NCBI GenBank assembly: GCA_017428035.1
Contig: JAFRRR010000044.1
Location: forward strand, 1 to 36,913
Reading direction: 5' to 3'
Length of the DNA stretch: 36,913 bases
Source: Bacteroidales bacterium
Lineage (GTDB): Bacteria; Bacteroidota; Bacteroidia; Bacteroidales; UBA932
How positions within the stretch are numbered: position 1 is the stretch's first letter; every line of letters begins with the position of its first letter. Below the pieces are notes generated by a model, which saw only the letters and a program-made list of their open reading frames with translations, had not been told where the DNA came from and did no database searches. Shown here one piece after another: positions 7,569 to 16,020 of the stretch. The translations under genes and the position numbers were made by a program.

Positions 7569-7657
7569 AACTTATCCGTTATTCATCTGCCGAGGGTGGC
7601 TTTTTATCGGGTCACGTAGCTGTTCATTTATTAAGGTATTGGCCAAATAGCGACAAT

Positions 7658-7680
7658 TCGCTCGCTTAGGGCATTTTCTG
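7658..7680 (+). repeat. Right copy of the 23-bp direct repeat
   Basis: Identical to 6312-6334, including the TCGCTCGCTTAG that encodes the end of the AraC-type gene in the left copy. Here it is non-coding. The DNA after this copy is probably the original downstream sequence of the AraC-type gene. Confidence 0.9.
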
Positions 7681-7698
7681 CGTCATTTCGCCCTCCAG

Positions 7699-7726
7699 GG
7701 TGTAGACTTTTGCAAAAGTCTACACC
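7699..7726. promoter_or_regulatory. 28-bp perfect palindrome
   Basis: The left half GGTGTAGACTTTTG is followed immediately by its exact reverse complement, with a TTTTGCAAAA centre and no loop. It lies 31 bp upstream of the TATCTTTG box of the first BIG2/FISUMP lipoprotein gene. It could be an operator for a dimeric regulator, or the ancestral terminator of the AraC-type gene that is now cut off by the island. No T-tract follows, which argues against a simple intrinsic terminator. Confidence 0.6.
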
Positions 7727-7756
7727 GCCGCGCCGTGTTTTGCCGCCGCCCGAATG

Positions 7757-7764
7757 TATCTTTG
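7757..7764 (+). promoter_or_regulatory. Probable -7 box of the surface-lipoprotein array
   Basis: TATCTTTG is an exact match to TAnnTTTG, 25 nt before the ATG at 7790. A TTTTG occurs at 7738-7742 but is closer than the usual -33 spacing. Confidence 0.5.
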
Positions 7765-7789
7765 ATTGGATAAATAGCAAAGTTCTGTT

Positions 7790-10700
7790 ATGATTAAAAA
7801 ACTTCTCACCATAGCGCTGCTGGCCTTTGCGCTGTGTGCTTGCAAAAAGACGCCTGAAGAAACAATTGTCCCGGTAGCCTCAGTGACGCTGAGCCAGCCG
7901 GAAGCCGAAATGGAAGTGGGGGAGACGGTGCAGCTTCAGGCCCAGATTTCCCCTTCAAATGCCACTGAGCAGAATGTGATGTGGGGCTCATCCAAGCAGA
8001 GTGTGGCGACTGTGTCCGACGCCGGCCTTGTGACGGCAGTAGGTGAAGGCTCTGCCAAGATTACTGCGACCGTAAGCGGCAAGACAGCTACCTGCGTGGT
8101 TACTGTCACCAAGCCGGAAGTGCCTGTGGTGCACGTAGAGAGTGTGTCTTTGGACAAGACCGATGCGACGCTGGAGATAGGCCAGTCGCTGACTCTCACC
8201 GCCACCGTGCTGCCTGAGAATGCCGCAGACAAGAGCGTTGAATGGAAATCCACCAACCCCGCAATTGCCGAAGTGGATCAGAACGGAACAGTGACCGCCA
8301 TAAGCAGCGGGGCCGTGACCATCACCGTAACCACCACAGACGGGGAGAAGGCCGCCGCCTGCGAGATCACGGTTAACGCCGCAGTGCCGCCAGTTCCGGA
8401 AGATGAATACGATGGTGAAGAAAACGGTCATTATTGGGTTGATATGGGGCTGCCGAGCGGCATAAAGTGGGCGACCTGCAACGTAGGAGCAAACTATTCT
8501 TCACAGCGCGGCTCCCGGTTTGCCTGGGGAGAGACCTTTGCAAGGGAAAACGTGGAGACTCCACCATATACCTGGTTTAACTCCGCAACAGGTAAGTTTA
8601 CCAAATATGTGATCGACTCCCGTTATGGCAACGTCGACAATTTGACAACGCTCGAATCGGGAGACGATGCTGCTCATGTGCAGTGGGGCGGAGACTGGCG
8701 TATACCCACCGCGGCAGACGTAATGGAATTGGTAGAGAACAGTACCTATGAGTCCGTACAGCAAAATGGAGTGTTGGGAATAAAACTCACCAGCAAGAAT
8801 AATGGACACAGCATATTCCTGCCTGGAAACAATGATGATTCCCTCGATGGCGCTTATATGACGTCATCGATATTCGATACTCAGTATTCGTGGGTTTATA
8901 TCTTATATGATGAATCTATATACCCTTATGATACTGGTACGATTCGAGGTGGAATATTACCGGTTCGCGCCGTCATTGGCACAACCACCTATATCCCTGT
9001 ACAAAAGCTGGACATTGAATATACCTCAGCGGCGATGATTCTGGGCTCGACCAGGACCCTGCACGCATGGGTTGTCCCCGACAATGCTACCAACAATACC
9101 GTCATCTGGACCTCTTTAGACGAAAGTGTGGCTACCGTAGATGACAAAGGCAATGTGACAGCAGTTGGGGCTGGCAATGCTTATATAAAAGTATCTGCGG
9201 GCGGACACTCCGACACCTTCTGTTTCGAGGTAGTCCCCCTTCTTGAAAGTATCAAAATAGAACCCGAAGAATTGACATTGGAGATTGGCGAAAGCGCCAC
9301 CGTAACCGTCGCCTGCACTCCGCTACAGTACCTTAAGTATTATTCCCCCGGATATGCTAACCGTAGTGTCGATGTTATTGATGTAGAATGTACAGGAGGA
9401 ATTAATTATGATTATGACTCTTCTGACCCGCCCACATTCCGCATTACTGCGAAAGCGGGAGGTGAGGCGACATTTGATTATTTCGCCACTGTTAATGGAG
9501 AAGTTACTGTAGTAACCTGCCACGTGACCGTACCTTATGTCGAGGACGATTACGACGGAGAGACCGACGGCCACAAATGGGTAGACCTTGGGCTGCCGAG
9601 CGGCATCGAATGGGCCACCTGCAATATTGGCACAGATTATTCCACCCAAGTCGGTCCCCTGCTTGAATGGGGAGAGGGAGAAAATGACCCGGTTAAAGTC
9701 AATTGGGGAGGAGACTGGCGTATGCCCACTGAAGCCGACGCCCAGGAATTGAGAGACAATACCACCTACGAGTGGATATCATATCATGGCGTACCGGGCG
9801 CGAAATTCACCAGCAAGATTAATGGTAAGAGCATTTTCCTTGCGGCAGATGAAAGGTATTACGGCATTTATCTTACGTCTTCATATTATAAAGGGTATGT
9901 TACGTGCATCAACTTTTTGAATGATGGTGGACTAGGTATTAATTATGTCGAGCAAGATCAAAAGCACCCAATTCGCCCCGTTATCGGCAACCCTCCTTAT
10001 GTGCCCGTGGAGTCGGTGGATTTTGGATATTCGCACGATTTTCTCTCAGTCGGGGATGTCAGAAACCTGTCGGTAGACATAAGTCCGTCTAACGCGACCA
10101 ATAAAAAAGTGACTTGGTCTTCTGGCGACGAGAGTGTTGCGGTAGTAGACAGCAACGGCAAACTGACTTGCGTGGGGGCCGGAAGTACCAGAATTTACGC
10201 AGAGGCAGATGGCAAAAGTGATAACTTCATTCTCAGAGTCGACCCTCATATCAATAGCATAACGCTGGAGCCCTCCGAACTGAACCTGACTGTCGGTCAA
10301 ACAGCGATCGTTACCGTCAGGATAGATCCCGATGTGCCCCTTGGCTCGTATGGGATGAGCATCTGGGGTGGCGTCTTTGATATACAAAGCGTCGGAGATA
10401 ATCCTATCACTTATCGTGTGACGGCCCTCGAGGAAGGTACGGGTTCCTTCACGTTCGATGCTTACGGAGCAGAAGCCACCGGCACCGTCACGGTGACCGC
10501 CGCCAAAGCCAGCACGCTGGCCGAACTTAAACAAATGGCCGATGCCGGCCAGGACTGCAGTTCCTACCTGGGGTATGTATTCACAACTTCGGGCAAAATC
10601 TTCAAAGATGCCGCCTCCATTCCCTCCGACGGCGGTTCCCCGGTTGCTATGATTGCCTATATCGGCGCCAAGGGGTCGGCAGACAGCAGCCTCGGCAGCG

Positions 10701-11266
10701 CAAATTACAACGGCCTGGCCATCGCCCTGAAAAATGCGGCTTCAATGAACTGGGGCAGGAAAGATAACGCTTATCTGGATACCCCTGAGTTTACCAACTG
10801 CAATAATATTTCCGCAGCCCTTGCTGATATGGCTGGCATTGGCCATACCAACATTATGTCAGAAAGGTACTACAGTACCGCCGACGCAGCAAACAATTAT
10901 GTGGTATCCGGTTTCAATCCCTCAGACTTGGGATGCAGCGGCTGGTTCGTGCCCACGGCGGGGCAGTGGGCCAAATATCTGAATGCGATGTACGGCCATA
11001 CCTGGTCCAATTTTGGAGATCCCGATCAGTACCAGTATGGAGTCAACTTCTGTGCTGCCATAGATAATGACATCATAGCTGCCGGAGGTGCATCTCTGTT
11101 TACCTATCACAGCGGATACAATGCTTATTACTGGACGAGTTCAGAAGTGGACAATTTGTCTGCCATTCAAATGGGTTTCACCTATAATGCTTATCAAGGG
11201 CGTGAGTACTTTTATTCGGCAAGCAAAGAGAATGCGTTTCAGCTCCGCTGCTTCATAGCTTTTTAA
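7790..11266 (+). CDS. Modular surface lipoprotein 1: BIG2 and FISUMP domains
   Basis: A 1158-residue lipoprotein: signal peptide MIKKLLTIALLAFALCAC with the lipidated cysteine at 18, then KKTPEE, whose acidic tail resembles a surface-export signal. The approximate order is: BIG2 (30-110), BIG2 (112-198), FISUMP-like domain (205-390; YWVDMGLPSGIKWATCNVGA, GGDWRIPT), two BIG2-like (395-485, 487-575), a shortened FISUMP-like domain (578-735; WVDLGLPSGIEWATCNIG, GGDWRMPT), two BIG2-like (738-905) and a third, different FISUMP/DUF1566-like domain (915-1158; GWFVPTAGQW, YYWTSSEVDN). BIG2 is an Ig-like fold and FISUMP is thought to be C-type-lectin-like, so a surface adhesin or glycan-binding role is likely but unproven. 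It is the first of three tandem paralogues; the N-terminal 200 residues are nearly shared with the second. Confidence 0.85.
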   Translation: MIKKLLTIALLAFALCACKKTPEETIVPVASVTLSQPEAEMEVGETVQLQAQISPSNATEQNVMWGSSKQSVATVSDAGLVTAVGEGSAKITATVSGKTATCVVTVTKPEVPVVHVESVSLDKTDATLEIGQSLTLTATVLPENAADKSVEWKSTNPAIAEVDQNGTVTAISSGAVTITVTTTDGEKAAACEITVNAAVPPVPEDEYDGEENGHYWVDMGLPSGIKWATCNVGANYSSQRGSRFAWGETFARENVETPPYTWFNSATGKFTKYVIDSRYGNVDNLTTLESGDDAAHVQWGGDWRIPTAADVMELVENSTYESVQQNGVLGIKLTSKNNGHSIFLPGNNDDSLDGAYMTSSIFDTQYSWVYILYDESIYPYDTGTIRGGILPVRAVIGTTTYIPVQKLDIEYTSAAMILGSTRTLHAWVVPDNATNNTVIWTSLDESVATVDDKGNVTAVGAGNAYIKVSAGGHSDTFCFEVVPLLESIKIEPEELTLEIGESATVTVACTPLQYLKYYSPGYANRSVDVIDVECTGGINYDYDSSDPPTFRITAKAGGEATFDYFATVNGEVTVVTCHVTVPYVEDDYDGETDGHKWVDLGLPSGIEWATCNIGTDYSTQVGPLLEWGEGENDPVKVNWGGDWRMPTEADAQELRDNTTYEWISYHGVPGAKFTSKINGKSIFLAADERYYGIYLTSSYYKGYVTCINFLNDGGLGINYVEQDQKHPIRPVIGNPPYVPVESVDFGYSHDFLSVGDVRNLSVDISPSNATNKKVTWSSGDESVAVVDSNGKLTCVGAGSTRIYAEADGKSDNFILRVDPHINSITLEPSELNLTVGQTAIVTVRIDPDVPLGSYGMSIWGGVFDIQSVGDNPITYRVTALEEGTGSFTFDAYGAEATGTVTVTAAKASTLAELKQMADAGQDCSSYLGYVFTTSGKIFKDAASIPSDGGSPVAMIAYIGAKGSADSSLGSANYNGLAIALKNAASMNWGRKDNAYLDTPEFTNCNNISAALADMAGIGHTNIMSERYYSTADAANNYVVSGFNPSDLGCSGWFVPTAGQWAKYLNAMYGHTWSNFGDPDQYQYGVNFCAAIDNDIIAAGGASLFTYHSGYNAYYWTSSEVDNLSAIQMGFTYNAYQGREYFYSASKENAFQLRCFIAF

Positions 11267-11293
11267 ACGAAATATTCCTTAACAGATAACCTT
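11258..11293 (+). repeat. 36-bp leader repeat, copy A (before lipoprotein 2)
   Basis: Begins GCTTTTTAAACGAAATATTC and ends ATAACCTT directly at the ATG. It matches 15985-16020 at 33 of 36 positions. Its first nine bases encode Ala-Phe-stop of lipoprotein 1. It probably carries the translation-initiation region of lipoprotein 2. Confidence 0.8.
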
Positions 11294-14200
11294 ATGATAA
11301 AGAAAGTCTTTGCCATTGCGCTGATGCTGATAGCGCTGTGTGCCTGCGAGAAAGAGCCCGATGACCAGATAGTTCCGGTGGCATCCGTGACGATGAGTCA
11401 GCCGGAGGCAGAGATGCAGGTGGGGGAAATCCTGCAGCTCAAGGCGCAGATCTCTCCCTCCAATGCCACAGAGCAGAATGTTGTGTGGGCATCTTCAAAG
11501 CAGTCCGTGGCGACTGTATCCGATGCCGGCAAAGTGACGGCCGTTGGCGAGGGTTCAGCTAACATTACCGCCAGCGTCGATGGCAAGAGCGCCAGCTGCG
11601 CCATTACTGTCACAAAACCGGAAGTGCCTGTGGTGCACGTAGAGAGCGTGACTTTGGACAAGACCGATGCGACGCTGGAGATTGGCCAGTCGCTTACCCT
11701 CACCGCGACCGTGCTGCCGGACAATGCCTACGACAAGTCGGTGGTATGGAAATCCACCAACCCGGAAATTGCCGAAGTTGACCAAAACGGCAAGGTGACG
11801 GCCATGGCTAGCGGCACTGTGACCATTACCGTGACCGCCATGGACGGCGACAAGGTCGCCGCCTGCGAAATAACGGTTTCCGAGGTTTTTGTCCCGGTAG
11901 AGTCGGTGACGTTCGAACATCCCGAGCTGATTGTTCATAAAGGAGATTCTTACCAGATAAACGTCATCGTGCTTCCCGAGAACGCCACCAACAAGACCAT
12001 TACCTGGACGTCGTCCGACCCCAGCATTGCATCCATCTCGCAGGAGGGCATAATTACCGGATTGGGAGACGGCCGGGTGGTGATAACCGCAAAGGCCGGT
12101 GACATAGAGGCCACTTGTGACGTTGTAGCAATTGACGACCCTGTAATAGAAGACCACGACGGCGAGGAGAACGGCCACTATTGGGTCGATTTGGGCCTGC
12201 CGAGCGGCATCAAGTGGGCGACTTGCAACGTAGGCGCCGCTTCTGCCGAAGACTATGGCGGATATTATGCCTGGGGAGAGACCCTTACCAAAAGCGCTTA
12301 TAGGCAAGAAAACTACAGTGTTCAAACCAAGTATTCAGCCGGCGACGATAACTTGACACAGTTGCTGCCCGAAGATGATGCCGCGCACGTCGTTATGGGC
12401 GGTAATTGGTTTACGCCCACCTGGGAAGAGATGCAGGAACTGCTTGATAACTGCACCTTCGAAAGGGTTGATATGGGAAATGGCGCCGGCTACAAGGTGA
12501 CGAGCAAGCAGAACGGAAAAACCATATTTTTGCCGGCTGCCGGCAGTAAAATCTTCGAAAACGAAGAATATGTCGGCGGGGTGCTCTTTTACTGGACGTC
12601 ATCTGTCAAAGCTGACCTGGTTTCGCAAGCATGGAATCTGAATACCTACAACAATGAGCTTGTCGTGGATGGCAGGGAGAGATTCCGTGGCTGTCCCATA
12701 CGTGCCGTCACCGGCAGGGCTGCAGTGCCGGTTGAAAGCATAAGGCTGAACAAGATACAGATATTCTCCATGCATCCGAATGACCGGATAACCCTTGTCG
12801 CAACTGTTCTTCCAGAGAATGCTGCCGACAAGAGTGTCAGATGGGCATCCTCCAACCCGGGGATAGCCGATGTGGACCAGGCGGGCAATGTCACTGCCAA
12901 GAGCGTCGGCACAGTGACCATCACTGCAACCACCACAGACGGCGGTAAGGTCGCCGGCTGCGAAGTGACCGTCAAGCCCGCTAAAGTCGCCATCCAGAGC
13001 ATAGCCATAGCTCCCTCAAGCGTATCAATGAAGGTCGGTGAGACCGTAATGTTAAAATTTATTGTAGCACCGCCGGAGGCCGATGTTTACAGTACCGCTG
13101 CTATCATTACCGGCGACAGTGGGGTTCTCGTATTTGGGACGGATGATGTCAGTACCCAGAAAACTATTGTGGCGCGTTCACCGGGCTCCGCAGCAGTCAC
13201 CGTCAAAGTCAAGGGCGCTGGCGGCGAAGAACTGTCCGCCACCTGCCCCGTGACTGTGACTGAAGATACATCATATATTCCTGTGGATTATCTGGAATTC
13301 GATCAATCACATATTGAATTGACTATTGGGGATATCAGATCTCTGAGTGTGACGGTTTTCCCGGATAATGCAACCGACAAGACGGTCACCTGGTCGTCTT
13401 CCGACAACCGTATCGCGAAGGTAAGTGCCAGCGGCCTGCTGACCGCTGTCGGTGCCGGCAGCGCAAGCATTATTGCTACGGCCGACGGCAAGTCCAATTC
13501 ATTTGATGTGACGGTCAAGAGCAACATTGTACCAGTGGAGAGCATCAGGCTTGATAAGTTTGATGAATTGCTGGGAACAGGCAATTCCCTTGACCTGACA
13601 GCGACCGTGCTCCCTTCCAATGCCACGAATCAGACCGTGACCTGGTCTTCCTCTGACCCGGGAGTTGCAACGGTAGATGCTTCGGGACACGTTACGGCTG
13701 TGGATGCCGGAATCACCGAAATAAAGGCAATGGCGGGGGGAAAGGAAACGGACTGCCGTGTAACAGTGATAGCCGTTCCCCAGCGTATCGATCTCAATGC
13801 GACGCAGATGACATTGACCAAGGGAGAGAGTGCCACCCTTATCGGTACGGTATTCCCGGCCAACGCCAATGATAGGAATGTGTATTACTATGCAGACGGC
13901 TCCAGTGTTGTAATTGTCGGAGAAAGGACGGGAGAAGTATATGCGAATAAACTGGGTACCGCCGTTATCACGGCAAAGAATATATCCAGCGGTATCACTG
14001 CTACCTGCTCTGTCACAGTGGTAGCTGCCGGCCCTGCCGGCATTATTCTGGAGCAAAACAGTATCACTGTCGGTGATGCTGCAAGCCAGGATATACGTGT
14101 TCCTCTGCAACTTGTAAATACCGATGGCTCGACGTTGCAGGCAACTGACGACGCAGACTGGATTGGAACCAGCGTAGTCGGTTCGAGCGTTGCTTTCTTT

Positions 14201-15964
14201 GTTGCCGAGAACAAGAGCATCTTGAGCCGTACGGCGACAATTACACTTACCTATAGTTCGGCGACAGCCACCGTCACCGTTACTCAGAGAGGCAAGACCC
14301 CTTCAGGACCGCCGGACATAGAACTTATCGTTAATCCGGATGCAAACAACGGTTTGAGTTCCACCGGAGGAGATCAAGGTGTCTGGGCAAGGGTTACCAA
14401 TCCGGTCGAGGGCGTCCAGATGCAACTGTCTGCAGACGTGGACTGGATGACAAATCTCCGCTCCGGTGCAAACGATACATATTATTTCACCACAGGCAAG
14501 AATACGAGCGGTCAGACACGCACGGGGCACTTTATATTGACCTACGGCTCTGTAACCAAGCGGATAAAATTCATTCAGGAGCCAGTTCTCGCCACCATAA
14601 TTATCACGCCGAACGACGTGACAGTAAACTATAAGGCCCAGGTGGGTGAGTTTAATGTCGCCCTGCCCGAGGGCTTCAGCCATGACGGCCTGACATTCGA
14701 ACCCGATGGCAACTGGATGAGCGAATTTACAGTAGCTGGCAGCACAGTGGCCTTCAGGATAAGGGAGAATAACAGTGGTAATGACAGGACCGGTCGCGTC
14801 AAAGTGAGCCTTGGCGGCCAGAGTGAGTGGTTCAGAATCACTCAGACATTTGATGCTCCGGAGGTTATACTGCGTGATTCTTATAAGCTTTCTTATTTGG
14901 GTCAGAAGACGGCTATTTGGGGCCCTATAACCAACCCCAGAGAAGAAGTTGGTTTTGATGTCCGCGTATTGAACAGTCCCGGCTGGATTTATGCCAACCC
15001 TGGCGGAGCATTCACCGTGACTGAGAATACAACCGGGAGAGCCCGCTCGGCTCAGGTGGAGATATCCTATGGCAATTATTTCAAGAAGACACTCACTGTA
15101 ACCCAGGACGCATCCGAGACTCAGGTAAGACCTTCCACCAATGAATATAACGCACCTGCCGAAGGAATAGATCTCCAGATGAATGTCCGTATCATCGATC
15201 CTCTGCAATACACGTCCCTTGAGGTAATCCCGGCGGATCCTTGGGTAGAACTCATCTCGATGACGGGCGGAGATCCGATGTATACACTTCGCTTTACGAT
15301 ACGAAAGAACTACTGGCCTGTAGAGAGAGTTACAACGGTGACATTCAAGTACGGTGATTTCTCCGCTACTTTGAAAATCACTCAACCCGCCGGTGACGAA
15401 TTGCCTGTAGGATTCATAGATCTTGGCCTGCCAAGCGGAACCCTTTGGGCGCTGACGAACCTGGGGGCCTCCAATGATTATGACTACGGCAGCTATTACG
15501 CCTGGGGCGAGACCACCGCGAAGACCAGCTTCACCTGGTTCAATTACACATTGGGCTCCGGCAGCAGGCCGTGGGAGAACCTGGGCAAGTATAACAGAAG
15601 TGATGGCAAGAAGGTTCTTGAACCCGAAGATGATGCGGCTACTGCTGCCGATGCTGCATGGAGCATACCTACCAGGGCGCAGTGGCAGGAGTTGATGGAG
15701 AATTGTGACTTCGAATGGATTCAGACTCCGGTGGCAGGCGTCAAGTTCACTTCAACTGTGAACGGTGAGTCAATCTTCCTTCCGGCTGCCGGCTGGAAAG
15801 CAGATAATGATCCATATGAACCGGCTTGTATTTACTGGTCCAAGAATCTCTCAGACGATGGCGATAGCACCACAGCCGTGACATTCGAGGCAATGGATTA
15901 TTGGTCAATGTCCATTGCAACACGCTACTACGGTATGCCTATTCGCCCTGTCCGCCAGAGATAA
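11294..15964 (+). CDS. Modular surface lipoprotein 2: BIG2, BACON and FISUMP domains
   Basis: A 1556-residue lipoprotein with signal peptide MIKKVFAIALMLIALCAC and cysteine 18, then EKEPDD, an acidic stretch typical of surface-export signals. The approximate order is: three BIG2 (30-285), a FISUMP-like domain (290-472; YWVDLGLPSGIKWATCNVGA, GGYYAWGE, GGNWFTPT), five BIG2 (475-920), then five BACON-like repeats (925-1375). The BACON-like repeats show the pattern aDW....v....f.v..N.....R...i...yg......tQ, for example ADWIGTSVVG and TVTVTQ. A C-terminal FISUMP-like domain follows (1378-1556; FIDLGLPSGTLWALTNLGAS, GSYYAWGE). BACON domains occur in Bacteroidetes carbohydrate-active or mucin-binding proteins. 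The start is fixed by the signal peptide and by the conserved 36-bp leader. It is likely co-transcribed with its paralogues; the ligand is unknown. Confidence 0.85.
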   Translation: MIKKVFAIALMLIALCACEKEPDDQIVPVASVTMSQPEAEMQVGEILQLKAQISPSNATEQNVVWASSKQSVATVSDAGKVTAVGEGSANITASVDGKSASCAITVTKPEVPVVHVESVTLDKTDATLEIGQSLTLTATVLPDNAYDKSVVWKSTNPEIAEVDQNGKVTAMASGTVTITVTAMDGDKVAACEITVSEVFVPVESVTFEHPELIVHKGDSYQINVIVLPENATNKTITWTSSDPSIASISQEGIITGLGDGRVVITAKAGDIEATCDVVAIDDPVIEDHDGEENGHYWVDLGLPSGIKWATCNVGAASAEDYGGYYAWGETLTKSAYRQENYSVQTKYSAGDDNLTQLLPEDDAAHVVMGGNWFTPTWEEMQELLDNCTFERVDMGNGAGYKVTSKQNGKTIFLPAAGSKIFENEEYVGGVLFYWTSSVKADLVSQAWNLNTYNNELVVDGRERFRGCPIRAVTGRAAVPVESIRLNKIQIFSMHPNDRITLVATVLPENAADKSVRWASSNPGIADVDQAGNVTAKSVGTVTITATTTDGGKVAGCEVTVKPAKVAIQSIAIAPSSVSMKVGETVMLKFIVAPPEADVYSTAAIITGDSGVLVFGTDDVSTQKTIVARSPGSAAVTVKVKGAGGEELSATCPVTVTEDTSYIPVDYLEFDQSHIELTIGDIRSLSVTVFPDNATDKTVTWSSSDNRIAKVSASGLLTAVGAGSASIIATADGKSNSFDVTVKSNIVPVESIRLDKFDELLGTGNSLDLTATVLPSNATNQTVTWSSSDPGVATVDASGHVTAVDAGITEIKAMAGGKETDCRVTVIAVPQRIDLNATQMTLTKGESATLIGTVFPANANDRNVYYYADGSSVVIVGERTGEVYANKLGTAVITAKNISSGITATCSVTVVAAGPAGIILEQNSITVGDAASQDIRVPLQLVNTDGSTLQATDDADWIGTSVVGSSVAFFVAENKSILSRTATITLTYSSATATVTVTQRGKTPSGPPDIELIVNPDANNGLSSTGGDQGVWARVTNPVEGVQMQLSADVDWMTNLRSGANDTYYFTTGKNTSGQTRTGHFILTYGSVTKRIKFIQEPVLATIIITPNDVTVNYKAQVGEFNVALPEGFSHDGLTFEPDGNWMSEFTVAGSTVAFRIRENNSGNDRTGRVKVSLGGQSEWFRITQTFDAPEVILRDSYKLSYLGQKTAIWGPITNPREEVGFDVRVLNSPGWIYANPGGAFTVTENTTGRARSAQVEISYGNYFKKTLTVTQDASETQVRPSTNEYNAPAEGIDLQMNVRIIDPLQYTSLEVIPADPWVELISMTGGDPMYTLRFTIRKNYWPVERVTTVTFKYGDFSATLKITQPAGDELPVGFIDLGLPSGTLWALTNLGASNDYDYGSYYAWGETTAKTSFTWFNYTLGSGSRPWENLGKYNRSDGKKVLEPEDDAATAADAAWSIPTRAQWQELMENCDFEWIQTPVAGVKFTSTVNGESIFLPAAGWKADNDPYEPACIYWSKNLSDDGDSTTAVTFEAMDYWSMSIATRYYGMPIRPVRQR

Positions 15965-15984
15965 TCCGGCCACTGATCATTGTT

Positions 15985-16020
15985 GCTTTTTAAACGAAAT
16001 AATCCTTCACCGATAACCTT
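15985..16020 (+). repeat. 36-bp leader repeat, copy B (before lipoprotein 3)
   Basis: Begins GCTTTTTAAACGAAATAATC and ends ATAACCTT directly at the ATG. It is a near copy of 11258-11293 at the same distance from the start codon. The GCTTTTTAA here is no longer the end of a gene, since lipoprotein 2 stops at 15964, so it looks like a relic of the Ala-Phe-stop end seen in copy A. Confidence 0.8.

Larger units (their letters stand above)
6335..7657. mobile_element. Putative single-gene genomic island carrying the AAA_14 ATPase
   Basis: The 1323 bp between the two 23-bp direct repeats contain only the AAA_14/DUF4143 gene and AT-rich flanks. The interior looks poorer in GC than the genes on either side. 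The first copy of the repeat keeps the AraC-type gene intact, and the second stands alone in non-coding DNA, as expected for insertion at the 3' end of a gene. There is no integrase or transposase in it. A weak 6-bp inverted match (TGTCGC 6333-6338, GCGACA 7650-7655) lies at its borders. That it is mobile is inference. Confidence 0.55.

Noticed and set aside
6335-7657. The ATPase island as a classical insertion sequence.
   Set aside because: There is no transposase, the border inverted match is only 6 bp, and a 23-bp duplication is much longer than normal IS target duplications.
14303-15385. Open frame of 360 codons antisense to the BACON region of lipoprotein 2.
   Set aside because: No start context, signal or family pattern; the plus strand carries a continuous domain series with typical BACON signatures.
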